64,000 bases of DNA from Gemmatimonadales bacterium (GCA_036265815.1 DATAOI010000021.1:61700-125699), one strand, 5' to 3'. Shown: positions 7,255 through 16,449, numbered from the stretch's first letter. Notes: a model not told the origin generated them from the sequence alone. Made by a program: numbers and translations.

Positions 7255-8339
7255 TGCAGCTTCCGCAGCTCCAGAGCCGCGGCGTCCAGCATCTGCTGCG
7301 CATACACCTCGGGAATCGCGCCGCGAGCCCGGGCCTCGTGGGTGAGGCGGATCGTCTGCCGCCACGAGGCGGCCTTCTTGGCCTGCTCTTGCGCCTTTGC
7401 CTCTGGCGATCGGCCGCAGGCCACCAGTCCGCTGGCCGCGACCACCAGCAACAGCAACACGAGCCTCCGCGCGGCGCTCTCCCAGCGCCGCACCCGCCGG
7501 TCGGACTCGGCCAGCCAGGCCCGTGCGAGCCACAGCGCCGCCACCAGGTAGCTGAGCGCCGCGGGGATCCACATGATCAGGCCGGCGAGCTCCTGGTCTT
7601 CCAGCGGCGAGAGACCCCATGGCCGGCTGGTGGTTGCGTAGATCGGATAGAGTGGATGCGGAGCCACCGTCAGCAGGGCACCGAGGCCGCTGGTCACGAT
7701 GGTGGTAAGAAAGAGACAGAGTACCGCCGCGCCGTAGCGGAGCCGGGCACGGCTCCCGTGGAACACTGCCCACCAAAACAGCAGCGCCGTGCCCAGGAAG
7801 CTGCTATGCTGCGCCGCGTGAACCAGCTCGGAGCGGACGCTCCACTGGTAGAGCGCCGGGAGGTGCCATCCGAGAACCACGAGCAGCTGCAGTCCCGTGG
7901 CCACATCAAGACGGGTGAGGACCGCCCAGAGCCGCCGCATCGGCGTGCGCGTCACCGTGCCCACTACCTGGCGAGACGCCGGCGCGAGCGCCCAGAGCAC
8001 CACCACCAGCGGCCGGCCGAGCACCAGGAGCGGCGCGGCCACCACCATGAGCAGCTCGTGCTGGATCATGTGAGCCGCGAAGAGCGCTTCGCCCATCTGG
8101 TGAATCGGTGAGACGAGCGCGATCGCGAGCACGGTCCATCCGGCCCAGAATGCCGCTGCCTCGGCGCTGGTGGAGGCGCCCGCATCCCGCATGCGCCTGC
8201 GGAGCTCGTGCCGGCCGATCGCGTAGAGCAGCGCGCTGCCCGCGAGCCCCAGAACGACCATGGGCTCGAAAGTCCAGGCCTCCCAGAGGTGCTGCGGGGT
8301 GAGCGGGCCCGCCTGGACGACCAGCGCCGGCGCGATCAC
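7251..8339 (-). CDS. ctaG: CtaG-type cytochrome c oxidase assembly membrane protein with C-terminal extension
   Basis: 362 residues of the caa3_CtaG family (Bacillus CtaG type, needed for caa3 oxidase assembly). Typical stretches are SPIHQMGEALFAAHMIQHELLM and HAAQHSSFLGTALLFWW read in parts, with the conserved histidines. I chose GTG at 8339, which forms a GTGA overlap with the preceding gene; an ATG at 8372 is possible but lies inside that gene. After the last core membrane helix comes an extra helix (RLVLLLLVVAASGLVAC) with a lipobox-like Cys at residue 308, then about 54 hydrophilic residues, as if a small lipoprotein had been fused on. It sits at the oxidase operon end, consistent with the assembly role. 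Confidence 0.82.
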   Translation of the reverse strand: MIAPALVVQAGPLTPQHLWEAWTFEPMVVLGLAGSALLYAIGRHELRRRMRDAGASTSAEAAAFWAGWTVLAIALVSPIHQMGEALFAAHMIQHELLMVVAAPLLVLGRPLVVVLWALAPASRQVVGTVTRTPMRRLWAVLTRLDVATGLQLLVVLGWHLPALYQWSVRSELVHAAQHSSFLGTALLFWWAVFHGSRARLRYGAAVLCLFLTTIVTSGLGALLTVAPHPLYPIYATTSRPWGLSPLEDQELAGLIMWIPAALSYLVAALWLARAWLAESDRRVRRWESAARRLVLLLLVVAASGLVACGRSPEAKAQEQAKKAASWRQTIRLTHEARARGAIPEVYAQQMLDAAALELRKLQ

Positions 8340-8713
8340 TGGCAGGGGCGGACGAAGGCCGTGGCCGACCACATGGCGATGATGAAGAGCGCCGAAAGGG
8401 TGCTCACCAGCATGCCGATGACCGACATGAACCGGCTGCGCCCTTCAGGATCGCCGGCGGGGGTGGAGAGCTGCTCGCCCCAGCGGCGCCACTCCCGCCA
8501 GCCGAGCACGGCCCCGGTCAGCGCCAGCGCGAGGCCGATGGCGAAACTCAAGTGGAGCGGCCAGAACAGCCCGCGGGCGCACGAGACCTTCTCCGACAGC
8601 ACGTAACCACTCTCCTGAGTGAGCAGCGCCGCGACCGGCCCCAGCAGGTTGGCCGTCCACAGCGCGCCGATGCGGGTGCCGTCACGGACGGGGATCTCGG
8701 AATCGATGGTCAT
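8336..8713 (-). CDS. Small membrane protein of the cytochrome oxidase operon
   Basis: 125 residues with about three hydrophobic helices (ALWTANLLGPVAALL; LHLSFAIGLALALTGAVLGW; SVIGMLVSTLSALFIIAMW). It starts 13 bases after the subunit III stop, with a good AAGGAG ribosome binding site, and its end overlaps ctaG by GTGA. I do not recognise a named family. Position between subunit III and CtaG suggests a structural or assembly partner of the oxidase. Two cysteines are present (CARGLFW in the middle, PCQ at the very end). Confidence 0.75.
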   Translation of the reverse strand: MTIDSEIPVRDGTRIGALWTANLLGPVAALLTQESGYVLSEKVSCARGLFWPLHLSFAIGLALALTGAVLGWREWRRWGEQLSTPAGDPEGRSRFMSVIGMLVSTLSALFIIAMWSATAFVRPCQ

Positions 8714-8726
8714 CGGCCGCTCCTTG

Positions 8727-9335
8727 CTACATGAACCGCGGGCCCAAGAACACCACGACGTACAGCACGACCCAGCTCCCGGTCATGAAGTACCAGTAGA
8801 AGGCGCTGTCGTACGCGTCGGAGAAGTGCTTCTCCTCGATGCGGTCGCTGAACAGAAAAGTGGTGAACACGAGCGTCTCCAGGGCCTGAAGCACCAGCAG
8901 TGTTGCGTGGAGGCCCACCGTGGCCCAGGCGATCGACCCGTACGCGTTGGCGTCCCACCGCACGTTGAGCGAGAGGAACTCCTGCCAGCGGAGCGCCACG
9001 AATACCACGCACAGGATCGCCTCCAGCAGCACCCACCGCCGCACCCCGTTGAGATCGAGGGCCCTGGCGGCACGCTGGAGCAGGAGGTTCGGCCCGTTGC
9101 TCAGGGCCATCAGAACCACCTGGACCGTGGGCCACAGGAGGCTCGGCCGAAGGGTGTGCTGCGGAGGCCAGGTCCCGAAGTTGAGTCGGAGGTAAAAGTA
9201 GGTGGCGGCACAGATGAAAAGCGTGGTGCCCTCGATCATGATGAACCCGGCCGTGCCCCACCACATCATGTCCCGGGGACCGAAGGTCGCGGTCGGAAGC
9301 CGGGAGACGTCGATCAGCGTTCGCCCGGTCCTCAT
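8727..9335 (-). CDS. ctaE: Cytochrome c oxidase subunit III
   Basis: 202 residues starting at ATG 9335 (ATGA overlap with subunit I). It is the short five-helix form common in caa3 oxidases. Typical features are WGTAGFIMIEGTTLFICAATYFYLR at the N-terminus, with the conserved acidic residue in the first helix, and a C-terminal FYWYFMTGSWVVLYVVVFL helix. Subunit III is an integral subunit that stabilises proton uptake into subunit I; it carries no redox centre. The longer frame to 9695 is a shadow of subunit I. Confidence 0.9.
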   Translation of the reverse strand: MRTGRTLIDVSRLPTATFGPRDMMWWGTAGFIMIEGTTLFICAATYFYLRLNFGTWPPQHTLRPSLLWPTVQVVLMALSNGPNLLLQRAARALDLNGVRRWVLLEAILCVVFVALRWQEFLSLNVRWDANAYGSIAWATVGLHATLLVLQALETLVFTTFLFSDRIEEKHFSDAYDSAFYWYFMTGSWVVLYVVVFLGPRFM

Positions 9336-11239
9336 GCCGCCGCCTCTTCCCGCAATTGCTCTTGATGGTCGCGCTCGGTCGGCCACCCCCAGCCGATGAA
9401 CGAAATGGTCAGGGGGACAATGCCGATGACGAGGCCCCAGGGCGTGTAGACCAGGGTGATGAAGAGGACGCCGGTCGAGAGCGCGGTGAGCAGGGGCCAG
9501 ACGGTGGACTGTGGATGCCGGTGCCGGTGATCGGGCTCGGCGTCGAGCAGTGTGGTGACCAGGACCTCGCGCATGTCGGTCCGAAGACCGGTCACGACCG
9601 GGTGGTCGGGGCTCCGATCCCACAGCGCCGACCGTCCCTCCACCACCGGCACGTAGGCGAAGTTGTAGCTCGGCGGCGGGGAGGTCGTGCCCCACTCGAG
9701 TGTGGGGGCATCCCAGGGGTTCTCCCCCGCTTCACTGCCCTTCCACCGGCTCAGCGCCACGTTGACCAGGAAGAGCACCACGCTCAGCACCACGATCACG
9801 GCGCCGATCGTGGCCAGCAGATTGAGCGGCCCCCAGCCGGTCTCCGGCAGATAGGTGTACACCCGCCGCGGCATTCCCCGAAGACCCAGCAGGTGCATCG
9901 GAAAGAACGTGAGGTTCACCCCGATGAACCAGAGGGCGAAGTGCCATCTGCCGAGCCGCTCGCTGAGGAGGCGGCCGGTGATCTTGGGATACCAGAAATA
10001 GAAGGCGCCGAAGAGCGGGAACACCCCGCCGCCCAGGAGCACGTAGTGCAGGTGCGCCACGATGAAGTAGGTGTCGTGGGCCTGCTGATCGTACGGCACC
10101 GACGCGATCATCACCCCGCTGAACCCGCCGATCATGAAGGTGACCACGAAGCCGAGGATGAACAGGAACGGCACCGTCAGCCGTGGCCTGCCGGCCCAGA
10201 TCGTCGCGATCCAGCAGAAGATCTGGATCCCGGTCGGGATGGCGATCATGAAGCTCGCGGCGGTGAAGAAGCTGCTGCCGAGCTCCGGGATCCCGGTCAC
10301 GAACATGTGGTGCACCCAGAGGCTGAAGCTCAGAAACCCCGTGGTGATGAGCGAGAGCACCATCGCCGGATAGCCGAACACCGGACGACGAGTGAAGGTG
10401 CTCACGATCTCCGAGACCATGCCGAGCGCGGGCACGAAGATGATGTACACCTCGGGGTGGCCGAAGAACCAGAAGAGGTGCTGCCAGAGGAGCGCGTCCC
10501 CGCCCTCCGCCGGATTGAACAGGTGGGTGCCGATGAGCCGGTCCATGGCGAGGAACAGGGTCGCGCTGGCCACCCAGGGCATGGCGAACAGGATCATGAA
10601 CGCCATCACCAGCATCGCCCAGACGAAGAGCGGCATCCGATTGAGCGACATGCCCGGTGCCCGATTCTTGAAGATGGTGACGATCAGCTCGACGGCCCCC
10701 ACCAGCGCGGCGATCTCGGTGAACGTCACGGTCTGGGCCCAAGTGTCCACCCGCTTGCCGGGCGAGAAGCCGGGCCCCGCCAGCGGCACGTAGCTGAACC
10801 AGCCGGTATCGGGGCCGGTGTTGAGCAGGAGCTGCACGTAGAGGAACGTGCCGCCGATGAGGTACACCCAGTATCCGTAGGCGTTGAGACGGGGGAACGC
10901 GACGTTCCGGGCCCCGACCATGAGCGGAACGAAATAGAGACCCATCGCGGTCATGATCGGCACGGCGAAGAGGAACATCATCGTAGTGCCGTGCACCGTG
11001 AAGAGCTGATTGTATCGGTCGGGGCCGATGAGGCCGTTTTCTGGCCGGGCAAGCTGCGCCCGCATGAGCCCTGCGTTGAGGCCGCCCAGCAGGAAAAACA
11101 CGAACGCGGTGATGATGTACCGCTTGCCGATGGATTTGTGCTCGGTGCTGGTGAGCCAGCCCCAGAGGCCCGTCCGGTCCCGCCACACCCGCTCGAGCGC
11201 CGCGTGCTCGCCCGGGTCCACGCCCACGGCGGGCGTCAT
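9332..11239 (-). CDS. ctaD: Cytochrome c oxidase subunit I with C-terminal extension
   Basis: 635 residues, start ATG 11239 overlapping the subunit II stop. It is the haem-copper catalytic subunit that reduces O2 and pumps protons in the inner membrane. Visible ligands: haem a His in FTVHGTTMMFLF; CuB His and cross-linked Tyr in FGHPEVYIIFVPALG; CuB His pair in LWVHHMFVTG; haem a3/a His pair in IVAHLHYVLLGG. After the usual core (about 530 residues) there is a linker with PVVEGRSALWD and two more hydrophobic helices (LLTALSTGVLFITLVYTPWG; IGIVPLTISFIGWGWP), reminiscent of a fused subunit IV. No separate subunit IV gene is in the operon, which fits a fusion. Confidence 0.95.
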   Translation of the reverse strand: MTPAVGVDPGEHAALERVWRDRTGLWGWLTSTEHKSIGKRYIITAFVFFLLGGLNAGLMRAQLARPENGLIGPDRYNQLFTVHGTTMMFLFAVPIMTAMGLYFVPLMVGARNVAFPRLNAYGYWVYLIGGTFLYVQLLLNTGPDTGWFSYVPLAGPGFSPGKRVDTWAQTVTFTEIAALVGAVELIVTIFKNRAPGMSLNRMPLFVWAMLVMAFMILFAMPWVASATLFLAMDRLIGTHLFNPAEGGDALLWQHLFWFFGHPEVYIIFVPALGMVSEIVSTFTRRPVFGYPAMVLSLITTGFLSFSLWVHHMFVTGIPELGSSFFTAASFMIAIPTGIQIFCWIATIWAGRPRLTVPFLFILGFVVTFMIGGFSGVMIASVPYDQQAHDTYFIVAHLHYVLLGGGVFPLFGAFYFWYPKITGRLLSERLGRWHFALWFIGVNLTFFPMHLLGLRGMPRRVYTYLPETGWGPLNLLATIGAVIVVLSVVLFLVNVALSRWKGSEAGENPWDAPTLEWGTTSPPPSYNFAYVPVVEGRSALWDRSPDHPVVTGLRTDMREVLVTTLLDAEPDHRHRHPQSTVWPLLTALSTGVLFITLVYTPWGLVIGIVPLTISFIGWGWPTERDHQEQLREEAAA

Positions 11240-12213
11240 CGCAGCGTCTCCAGGTAGGCGACGACGGCGGCCAGGTCCTTGGGGCCGAGCTGGGTCGCGG
11301 GCATCCGCGTCCCCGGCTTGAGCCCCTGCGGATCGGTGATCCAGGCGAACAGGTTGCCCTGCGTGTTGAGGAGCGTGCCTGCCGCGATGGTGCGCCGGGA
11401 GGCGATGTGGGTCAGGTCTGGGCCGATCCTGCTGCCGGCCGTGGTGCCGCTGATCGAGTGGCACATCACGCAGGGCGACGTGACGAAGACCAGCTGCCCC
11501 CGCTGCGCCAGCGAATCGGTGGGTGTCGCGGCCGTGTCCCGCTGCTGCACCAGCCACTCGGCGAACCGGGGCGGCGGCTCGGCGATCACCTCGAATGCCA
11601 TCTTCGCGTGCTGGTATCCGCAGAACTCGGCGCACTGGCCGCGATAGACGCCCGCCGTGTCGGCCCGGAACCAGAGGCTGGTCTCCTGTCCGGGGATGAG
11701 GTCGCGCTTGCCGCCGAGTTGGGGCACCCAGAAGCTGTGGTTGACGTCGCTGGAGCGGAAATCGAACACCACCGGCCGTCCGACCGGCACGTGGATCTCG
11801 TTCGCGGTGGTGGCCCAGTGCTGCGGAAGCGAATCTCGGTACTCCACCTCCCACCACCACTGGTGTCCGGTCACCCGGATCTGGAGCGGCTCGCCGGCCG
11901 GCCGGCCGGTCATGGCGCGGCTGGTATCGTAGCTGAGGAAGAGGAAGACGAAGAGGATGGCGGCGCTGGCGGCGACCGCCAGCGTCACGGTGCGCTGCAT
12001 CCGACGCTCGCGCGCTGGATCGTTCGGGTCCTCGCCCTCGGCCCGGCGCCGGAAGACCGCCCAGAGCAGCGCCGCGGTCACCAGCACCCAGAGCACCGCG
12101 GAGACGGCGTACATATAGTCGCCCAGCCGGTCCAGCAGCAGCGCCACCGGACCGTCCGGCACGTGCACCGAGTGCCCGCCGATCCAGGCCACCGAGTCGG
12201 CGAGCGTCGTCAC
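11236..12213 (-). CDS. ctaC: Cytochrome c oxidase subunit II with cytochrome c domain (caa3 type)
   Basis: 325 residues. Two N-terminal helices (about 20-50 and 75-95) precede a cupredoxin domain with the CuA site: the His in VNHSFWVPQ and the run GQCAEFCGYQHAKM (Cys, Cys, His, Met). A C-terminal cytochrome c domain has CVMCH and axial Met in PGTRMPATQ, which makes this a caa3 oxidase that takes electrons through its own haem c. There is no cleavable signal peptide or lipobox at the N-terminus. ATGA overlaps on both sides bind it to the cytochrome c and subunit I genes. Confidence 0.95.
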   Translation of the reverse strand: MTTLADSVAWIGGHSVHVPDGPVALLLDRLGDYMYAVSAVLWVLVTAALLWAVFRRRAEGEDPNDPARERRMQRTVTLAVAASAAILFVFLFLSYDTSRAMTGRPAGEPLQIRVTGHQWWWEVEYRDSLPQHWATTANEIHVPVGRPVVFDFRSSDVNHSFWVPQLGGKRDLIPGQETSLWFRADTAGVYRGQCAEFCGYQHAKMAFEVIAEPPPRFAEWLVQQRDTAATPTDSLAQRGQLVFVTSPCVMCHSISGTTAGSRIGPDLTHIASRRTIAAGTLLNTQGNLFAWITDPQGLKPGTRMPATQLGPKDLAAVVAYLETLR

Positions 12214-12779
12214 GGCCGCTGGGTCGAGGGGGGCACCGCCGACTTCACCGGGTGCTCCTTGGTGGTCTGCTGCTCCTGCGCGGTCACCTGCATGTCGTCG
12301 CTCCGGCCGGGGGCCACGTCCTTGGCCAGCAGCCCGCTCATCGAGCGCACGTAGGCCACCAGCTGCCAGACCTGCTGGTCGGGGATCCGGTGCCGGAACG
12401 ACGGCATCCCGTTGGGACGCCCCTCGACGATCGTGGCGAAGATGTTCTGGGGCTCACTCCCGTAGATCCATTCGGCGTCCATCAGCGGCGGACCGATCCC
12501 ACCCCCGCCCTGGAAGTGGCAGCCCGAGCAGTTGTACTGATTGAAGAGCCGCTTGCCTTCGGAGACCGCGTAGGCGTTGTCGTCGTACGGGCTGGGCACG
12601 GCGGCGTCGGCCGTCCTGGGGCCGGGCTGGAGATCGCTCTGGCGGACCATGCTCAACGCGGGCGTACCCGGCACCCGGTCGTGGAATCCACGGCGCTCGC
12701 GCTCACACCCGCCCAGGGTGACTGCCCAGAGGGCCACAGCGCCCAGGACCCAGCGCCGCTCAGGGCAGCGCGAAGACAT
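12210..12779 (-). CDS. c-type cytochrome lipoprotein
   Basis: 189 residues. The signal peptide ends in VTLGGC, a lipobox, so the protein is membrane-anchored in the periplasm. One haem c site NQYNCSGCHFQGGGG near residue 84 and a likely axial Met in PNGMPSFRHRIPDQQ. It overlaps the 3' end of the PQQ dehydrogenase by 20 bases and the subunit II gene by ATGA. By position it is the natural electron carrier between the dehydrogenase and the caa3 oxidase, i.e. an analogue of XoxG/MxaG, although the sequence is a generic class I cytochrome. The C-terminal tail is Gln/Thr-rich and poorly structured. Confidence 0.88.
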   Translation of the reverse strand: MSSRCPERRWVLGAVALWAVTLGGCERERRGFHDRVPGTPALSMVRQSDLQPGPRTADAAVPSPYDDNAYAVSEGKRLFNQYNCSGCHFQGGGGIGPPLMDAEWIYGSEPQNIFATIVEGRPNGMPSFRHRIPDQQVWQLVAYVRSMSGLLAKDVAPGRSDDMQVTAQEQQTTKEHPVKSAVPPSTQRP

Positions 12780-14661
12780 ACAGCATGCCCCCTTTGGTGG
12801 TGACTTGGGGCAGGTCCTTCATCGCATTGACGAAGCCCAGCGCCGCGCTGGAGTCGCGAACGTCGAGCCCGCCGGCCACGACGGCACCGGCCCAGCCCCC
12901 TACCCCCGACAGCACCGCCACATACTGCTTGCCGTCGGGCCCGCGATAGGAGATCGGCTGGCCGATGATTCCCGAGCCAGCCTTGAAGCGCCAGAGCTCC
13001 CGCCCGTCCTTCGCGTCCAGCGCCTTGAACCATCCGTCCATGGTGCCGTAAAAGACCACGTCGCCCGCGGTCACCACCGTCCCGCTCCACACCGGGAAGC
13101 GCTCCTTCACGACCCAGGCGGCGCGCCGCGCCACGGGATCCCAGGCCGTGACCTCGCCGCGGTGTCCACCGGGCCCGGGGTACATCTTCACGATCGCCGC
13201 GACGTAGGGCGTGCCGGCGATGTAGTCCGCCTGGGTGCCCTCCTCATCCTCGCAGAGGTTCTGGTGCGGGATGTAGATCAGACCCGTGCGCGGAGAGAAC
13301 GAAGAGGGCTGCCAGTCCTTGACCCCGGGCGCCGCCGGACATATGCCGCGCACCACCTTGCCCGTCTGGGGCCGCTTCTCCTCGACCTGCTTCGGGCGGC
13401 CGGTCTTGAGATCGATCCCCGCCGTCGTGGTGATGTATCCGAAGGGGTCGGCCGAGAGGACCTGACCGGTGGCGCGGTCGAGTACGTAGACGTAGCCGTC
13501 GCGCTCGGGCCGGACCAGCACTTTGCGGGTCTGGCCGTTGACCGGCAGGTCGAGCAGAAGCTGCTCGTTGATCCCGTCGTAGTCGTAGAGATCGTGCGGG
13601 CTCCACTGGTAGGCCCAGATCGCCTCGCCCGTTTCCGGGCGGCGGGCGAAGATCCCGGCCGTCCATTTGTTGTCGCCCGGACGGACGTCCGGATTCCAGG
13701 GGCCGGGGTTCGCCGTGCCATAGTAGATCAGGTCCAGCTCGGGGTCGTAGGAGATCCAGCCCCACACGCCGCCGCCGCCGATCTTCCACGCGCTTCCCGG
13801 CCAGCTGGAGACGCCGAGATCCTTGCCCTGGTCCGAGGGATAGAACGGCTTGAAGTTGGGACCGATGAGCACGTCCTTGTCCGGGCCCGTGGTGTACGCC
13901 CGCCATACCAGCTTGCCCGTCTTCCCGTCCAGCGCGGTGAGCCACCCACGGATGCCGAACTCGCCACCGCTGTTGCCGACCAGCACCTTTCCCTTCACCA
14001 CCAGCGGCGCCATCGTGGTGCTCTCGCCCTGGTTGATGTCGCCCACCTTGGTGCGCCAGACCTCCTTGCCGGTGCTGGCGTCGACCGCGACCGTGTGCGC
14101 GTCCAGCGTGTTGTAGATGATCTTGCCGTCGAAGTAGGACGCGCCGCGGTTCACCAGATCACAGCACGCCACTCCCTGCGAGGCCGAGGCGGGATCGGGC
14201 TTGTAGGTCCACTTGAGCGGCGCGCCTGGCTGGGTGAGATCGAGGGCGTAGAGCAGGTTGGGGAACGGCGTCACGATGTACATCGTGTTGCCGACCACCA
14301 GCGGCGCCGCCTCATGTCCCCGGTTCACCCCGGTCGAGAAGCTGAACGCGAGCTTGAGCTGGCCCACGTTCGAGGCGGTGATCTGGTCGAGGGTGCTGTA
14401 GCGGGTCGAGGCGTAATTCTTGGCTGGGATGATCCACTGACTCTCGCTGGTGTCCGGCGCCGCCGCGGCGGCGGCGGCCGGGACGGCGCGCGGGCCGGGG
14501 CTCCGGGCGCCCAGCTCGCTGCGCCTGGGTTCGGACACATTGTCGGACACATTGTGTGTCGCCGTGCGGGCGGCCGAGCCGGATCTCTCGGAGCGTGACT
14601 CGGAGCATCCGGCGGCCAGCAGGATTACAGACGCGAGCACGGCGTGGTGTCGACAGACCAT
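12760..14661 (-). CDS. PQQ-dependent alcohol dehydrogenase, XoxF-like with lanthanide signature
   Basis: 633 residues from ATG 14661, chosen because GAGGAG lies 10 bases upstream and the result begins with a lipoprotein signal (SVILLAAGC, Cys19); an upstream start at 14739 is possible. Eight-bladed propeller motifs recur (DASTGKEVWRTKVGD, DGKTGKLVWRAYTTG, DAKDGRELWRFKAGSG). The vicinal disulfide ACC at 165-167 is the methanol-dehydrogenase hallmark. In SPHDLYDYDG the catalytic Asp is residue 360 and a second Asp sits two residues later at 362, where MxaF has Ala; this Asp marks lanthanide-dependent XoxF-type enzymes. It probably oxidises a primary alcohol in the periplasm and passes electrons to the adjacent cytochrome c. 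Exact substrate unknown. No PQQ biosynthesis genes are in the window. Confidence 0.88.
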   Translation of the reverse strand: MVCRHHAVLASVILLAAGCSESRSERSGSAARTATHNVSDNVSEPRRSELGARSPGPRAVPAAAAAAAPDTSESQWIIPAKNYASTRYSTLDQITASNVGQLKLAFSFSTGVNRGHEAAPLVVGNTMYIVTPFPNLLYALDLTQPGAPLKWTYKPDPASASQGVACCDLVNRGASYFDGKIIYNTLDAHTVAVDASTGKEVWRTKVGDINQGESTTMAPLVVKGKVLVGNSGGEFGIRGWLTALDGKTGKLVWRAYTTGPDKDVLIGPNFKPFYPSDQGKDLGVSSWPGSAWKIGGGGVWGWISYDPELDLIYYGTANPGPWNPDVRPGDNKWTAGIFARRPETGEAIWAYQWSPHDLYDYDGINEQLLLDLPVNGQTRKVLVRPERDGYVYVLDRATGQVLSADPFGYITTTAGIDLKTGRPKQVEEKRPQTGKVVRGICPAAPGVKDWQPSSFSPRTGLIYIPHQNLCEDEEGTQADYIAGTPYVAAIVKMYPGPGGHRGEVTAWDPVARRAAWVVKERFPVWSGTVVTAGDVVFYGTMDGWFKALDAKDGRELWRFKAGSGIIGQPISYRGPDGKQYVAVLSGVGGWAGAVVAGGLDVRDSSAALGFVNAMKDLPQVTTKGGMLYVFALP

Positions 14662-14788
14662 GAGGGCAACGCTCCTCTGGCCGGCCGCCAGGATCGGCCG
14701 GGTTGTGCGTTGAATGACCGCGGCTACGTTGGACAACACGCCTGGCGGACGCCGCGATCTGCGTCACACGAGTCTCCCGGGAGGGTAC

Positions 14789-15871
14789 ATGAGCGCAGGT
14801 TCGGTCCTTCGGGTCCTTCCGCTCGCACTGATTCCCATCTCGCTGGCGCTGGACCATCTCGACGCTCCACCGGCGGTGGTCTTCCTGGCCGCGGCCGTGG
14901 CTATCGTCCCGCTGGCCGACTGGATCCGGAAGGGCACCGAGCAGGTGGCCGCCACCGTAGGCGCCGCCATCGGTGGCCTGCTCAACGTCACCCTCGGCAA
15001 CGCGGCCGAGCTGATCCTGGCGCTATTCGTCCTGGCCGCGGGCAAGCCGTCGGTGGTGAAGGCCACCATCACCGGCTCGATCGTGGGCAACAGCCTGCTC
15101 GGGCTCGGCCTGGCCATCGTGGTGGGAAGCTGGGGACGGGAGCGGCAGTCGTTTCACCGAGAGCGGGCCGGCCTGCTCGGCACCCTGCTGATCATCTCGG
15201 TCATCGCCCTGCTGGTGCCGGCGCTGTTCGACTACACCGAGCGCCACCTGAGCGGCGTGCCGTCGGTGGGCGATCTCGACGAGCGTCTGAGCCTGGGGGT
15301 GGCCGTGGTGCTGATCCTGGCCTACGGCGCGAACCTGGTGTACACCCTGGTGACCCACCGCGACATCTTCGGAGTCGACGATGAGGCCGCCGAGCCGGGG
15401 GCCGTCCTCTGGCCCCTGTGGCAGGCATTCGCCGTCCTGGCGGCCGCCACCGCGGCCGTGGCCTTCGAGGCCGAGCTGGTGGCACACGCCCTCGAGGGCA
15501 CCGCACAGGCCCTCGGATTGACACCGTTCTTTCTCGGCGTCATCGTGCTGCCCCTCGCCGGCAACGCTGCCGAGTACTTCGCGGCGGTGTATTTCGCCCG
15601 CCGCAACCGGATGGACCTGGTCATGACCATCGCGGTCGGTTCCAGCATCCAGATCGCGCTGCTCACCGCGCCGTTGCTGGTGCTGGTGGCCTACGCCCTA
15701 GGGACCCCGATGGACCTGGTCTTCAGCAATCCGCTGGAGCTGGTGGCGGTGGCCGCGGTGGCGTTCGTGGTCAACTCCATCACCCAGGATGGGGAGACCA
15801 CCTGGCTGGAAGGCGCGCTGCTGCTGGCGGTGTATGCGGTGCTGGGACTGGCCTTCTTCTTCGTGCGTTAG
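14789..15871 (+). CDS. cax: Ca2+/H+ antiporter, CaCA family
   Basis: 360 residues and about 11 hydrophobic helices. Start at ATG 14789 with GGGAGG six bases upstream; the longer frame from 14714 overlaps the divergent gene's upstream region. Two inverted alpha repeats carry the CAX signatures [11 protein letters not shown] (about residue 70) and [12 protein letters not shown] (about 252), whose acidic residues bind the cation. It is an inner-membrane exchanger that exports Ca2+ against H+. It is divergent from the PQQ dehydrogenase and overlaps the tail of the acetyltransferase gene by four bases, so the two convergent stop codons share bases. Confidence 0.92.
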   Translation: MSAGSVLRVLPLALIPISLALDHLDAPPAVVFLAAAVAIVPLADWIRKGTEQVAATVGAAIGGLLNVTLGNAAELILALFVLAAGKPSVVKATITGSIVGNSLLGLGLAIVVGSWGRERQSFHRERAGLLGTLLIISVIALLVPALFDYTERHLSGVPSVGDLDERLSLGVAVVLILAYGANLVYTLVTHRDIFGVDDEAAEPGAVLWPLWQAFAVLAAATAAVAFEAELVAHALEGTAQALGLTPFFLGVIVLPLAGNAAEYFAAVYFARRNRMDLVMTIAVGSSIQIALLTAPLLVLVAYALGTPMDLVFSNPLELVAVAAVAFVVNSITQDGETTWLEGALLLAVYAVLGLAFFFVR

Positions 15872-16395
15872 CCGGTGGGTGCGCTGCGAACGTCCGCGCT
15901 GTAGATCTCTTCCCGGACCGGCTTGAATCCGCGCCGCACGTAGTTGGGCAGCGCGGCCGGATGGTCCAGCGTGCAGGTGTGGATCCACACGCGGGTCGGG
16001 TTCAGGCTCCATGCCGCGCGGACGGCCTCGGTGAGGAGAAACTTGCCCCACCCTCGGCCAATGTAGTCCGGCAGGAGGCCGAAATAGGCGATCTCCGCCG
16101 AACCATCAGCATGCTGCCGGAGCTCGAAGTAGCCGGCGGGTGCCGCCTGCCAGGTGAGCAGCCAGAGCGAGATCGCCGGGCTGGCCAGGTGGCTTTCCAC
16201 CATGGCATCGGTCCACCCCAGCCGGTCGACCCAGTGGAAGGCGCGGCCCACCTCCGCGTAGAGATAGCGGAAGAACGAAACGAGGCATTCGCCGATCCGT
16301 TCAACTCGGGGCGCGGGAACCGGGGTGGCCGTGGCGCGGAGCTCCCCCGGAGAGCCCATCTCCAGATAGGTGCGGGTGACCTCGATGGAAGCCAT
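15868..16395 (-). CDS. GNAT-family N-acetyltransferase
   Basis: 175 residues from ATG 16395 (an upstream ATG at 16446 would add a low-complexity tail). The acetyl-CoA binding motif is visible as [16 protein letters not shown], matching Q/R-x-x-G-x-G/A. Preceding strands ([30 protein letters not shown]) and the C-terminal [21 protein letters not shown] followed by GF are typical of GNAT folds. The acceptor could be a small molecule, peptide or ribosomal protein; nothing around it points to one. It is alone on this strand between the CAX antiporter and a terminator. Confidence 0.85.
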   Translation of the reverse strand: MASIEVTRTYLEMGSPGELRATATPVPAPRVERIGECLVSFFRYLYAEVGRAFHWVDRLGWTDAMVESHLASPAISLWLLTWQAAPAGYFELRQHADGSAEIAYFGLLPDYIGRGWGKFLLTEAVRAAWSLNPTRVWIHTCTLDHPAALPNYVRRGFKPVREEIYSADVRSAPTG

Positions 16396-16449
16396 GGCGG
16401 ATTGTAGCGGGGCCGGTCCCCCTGCGCCAAGCCGATGCCACGACACAGG

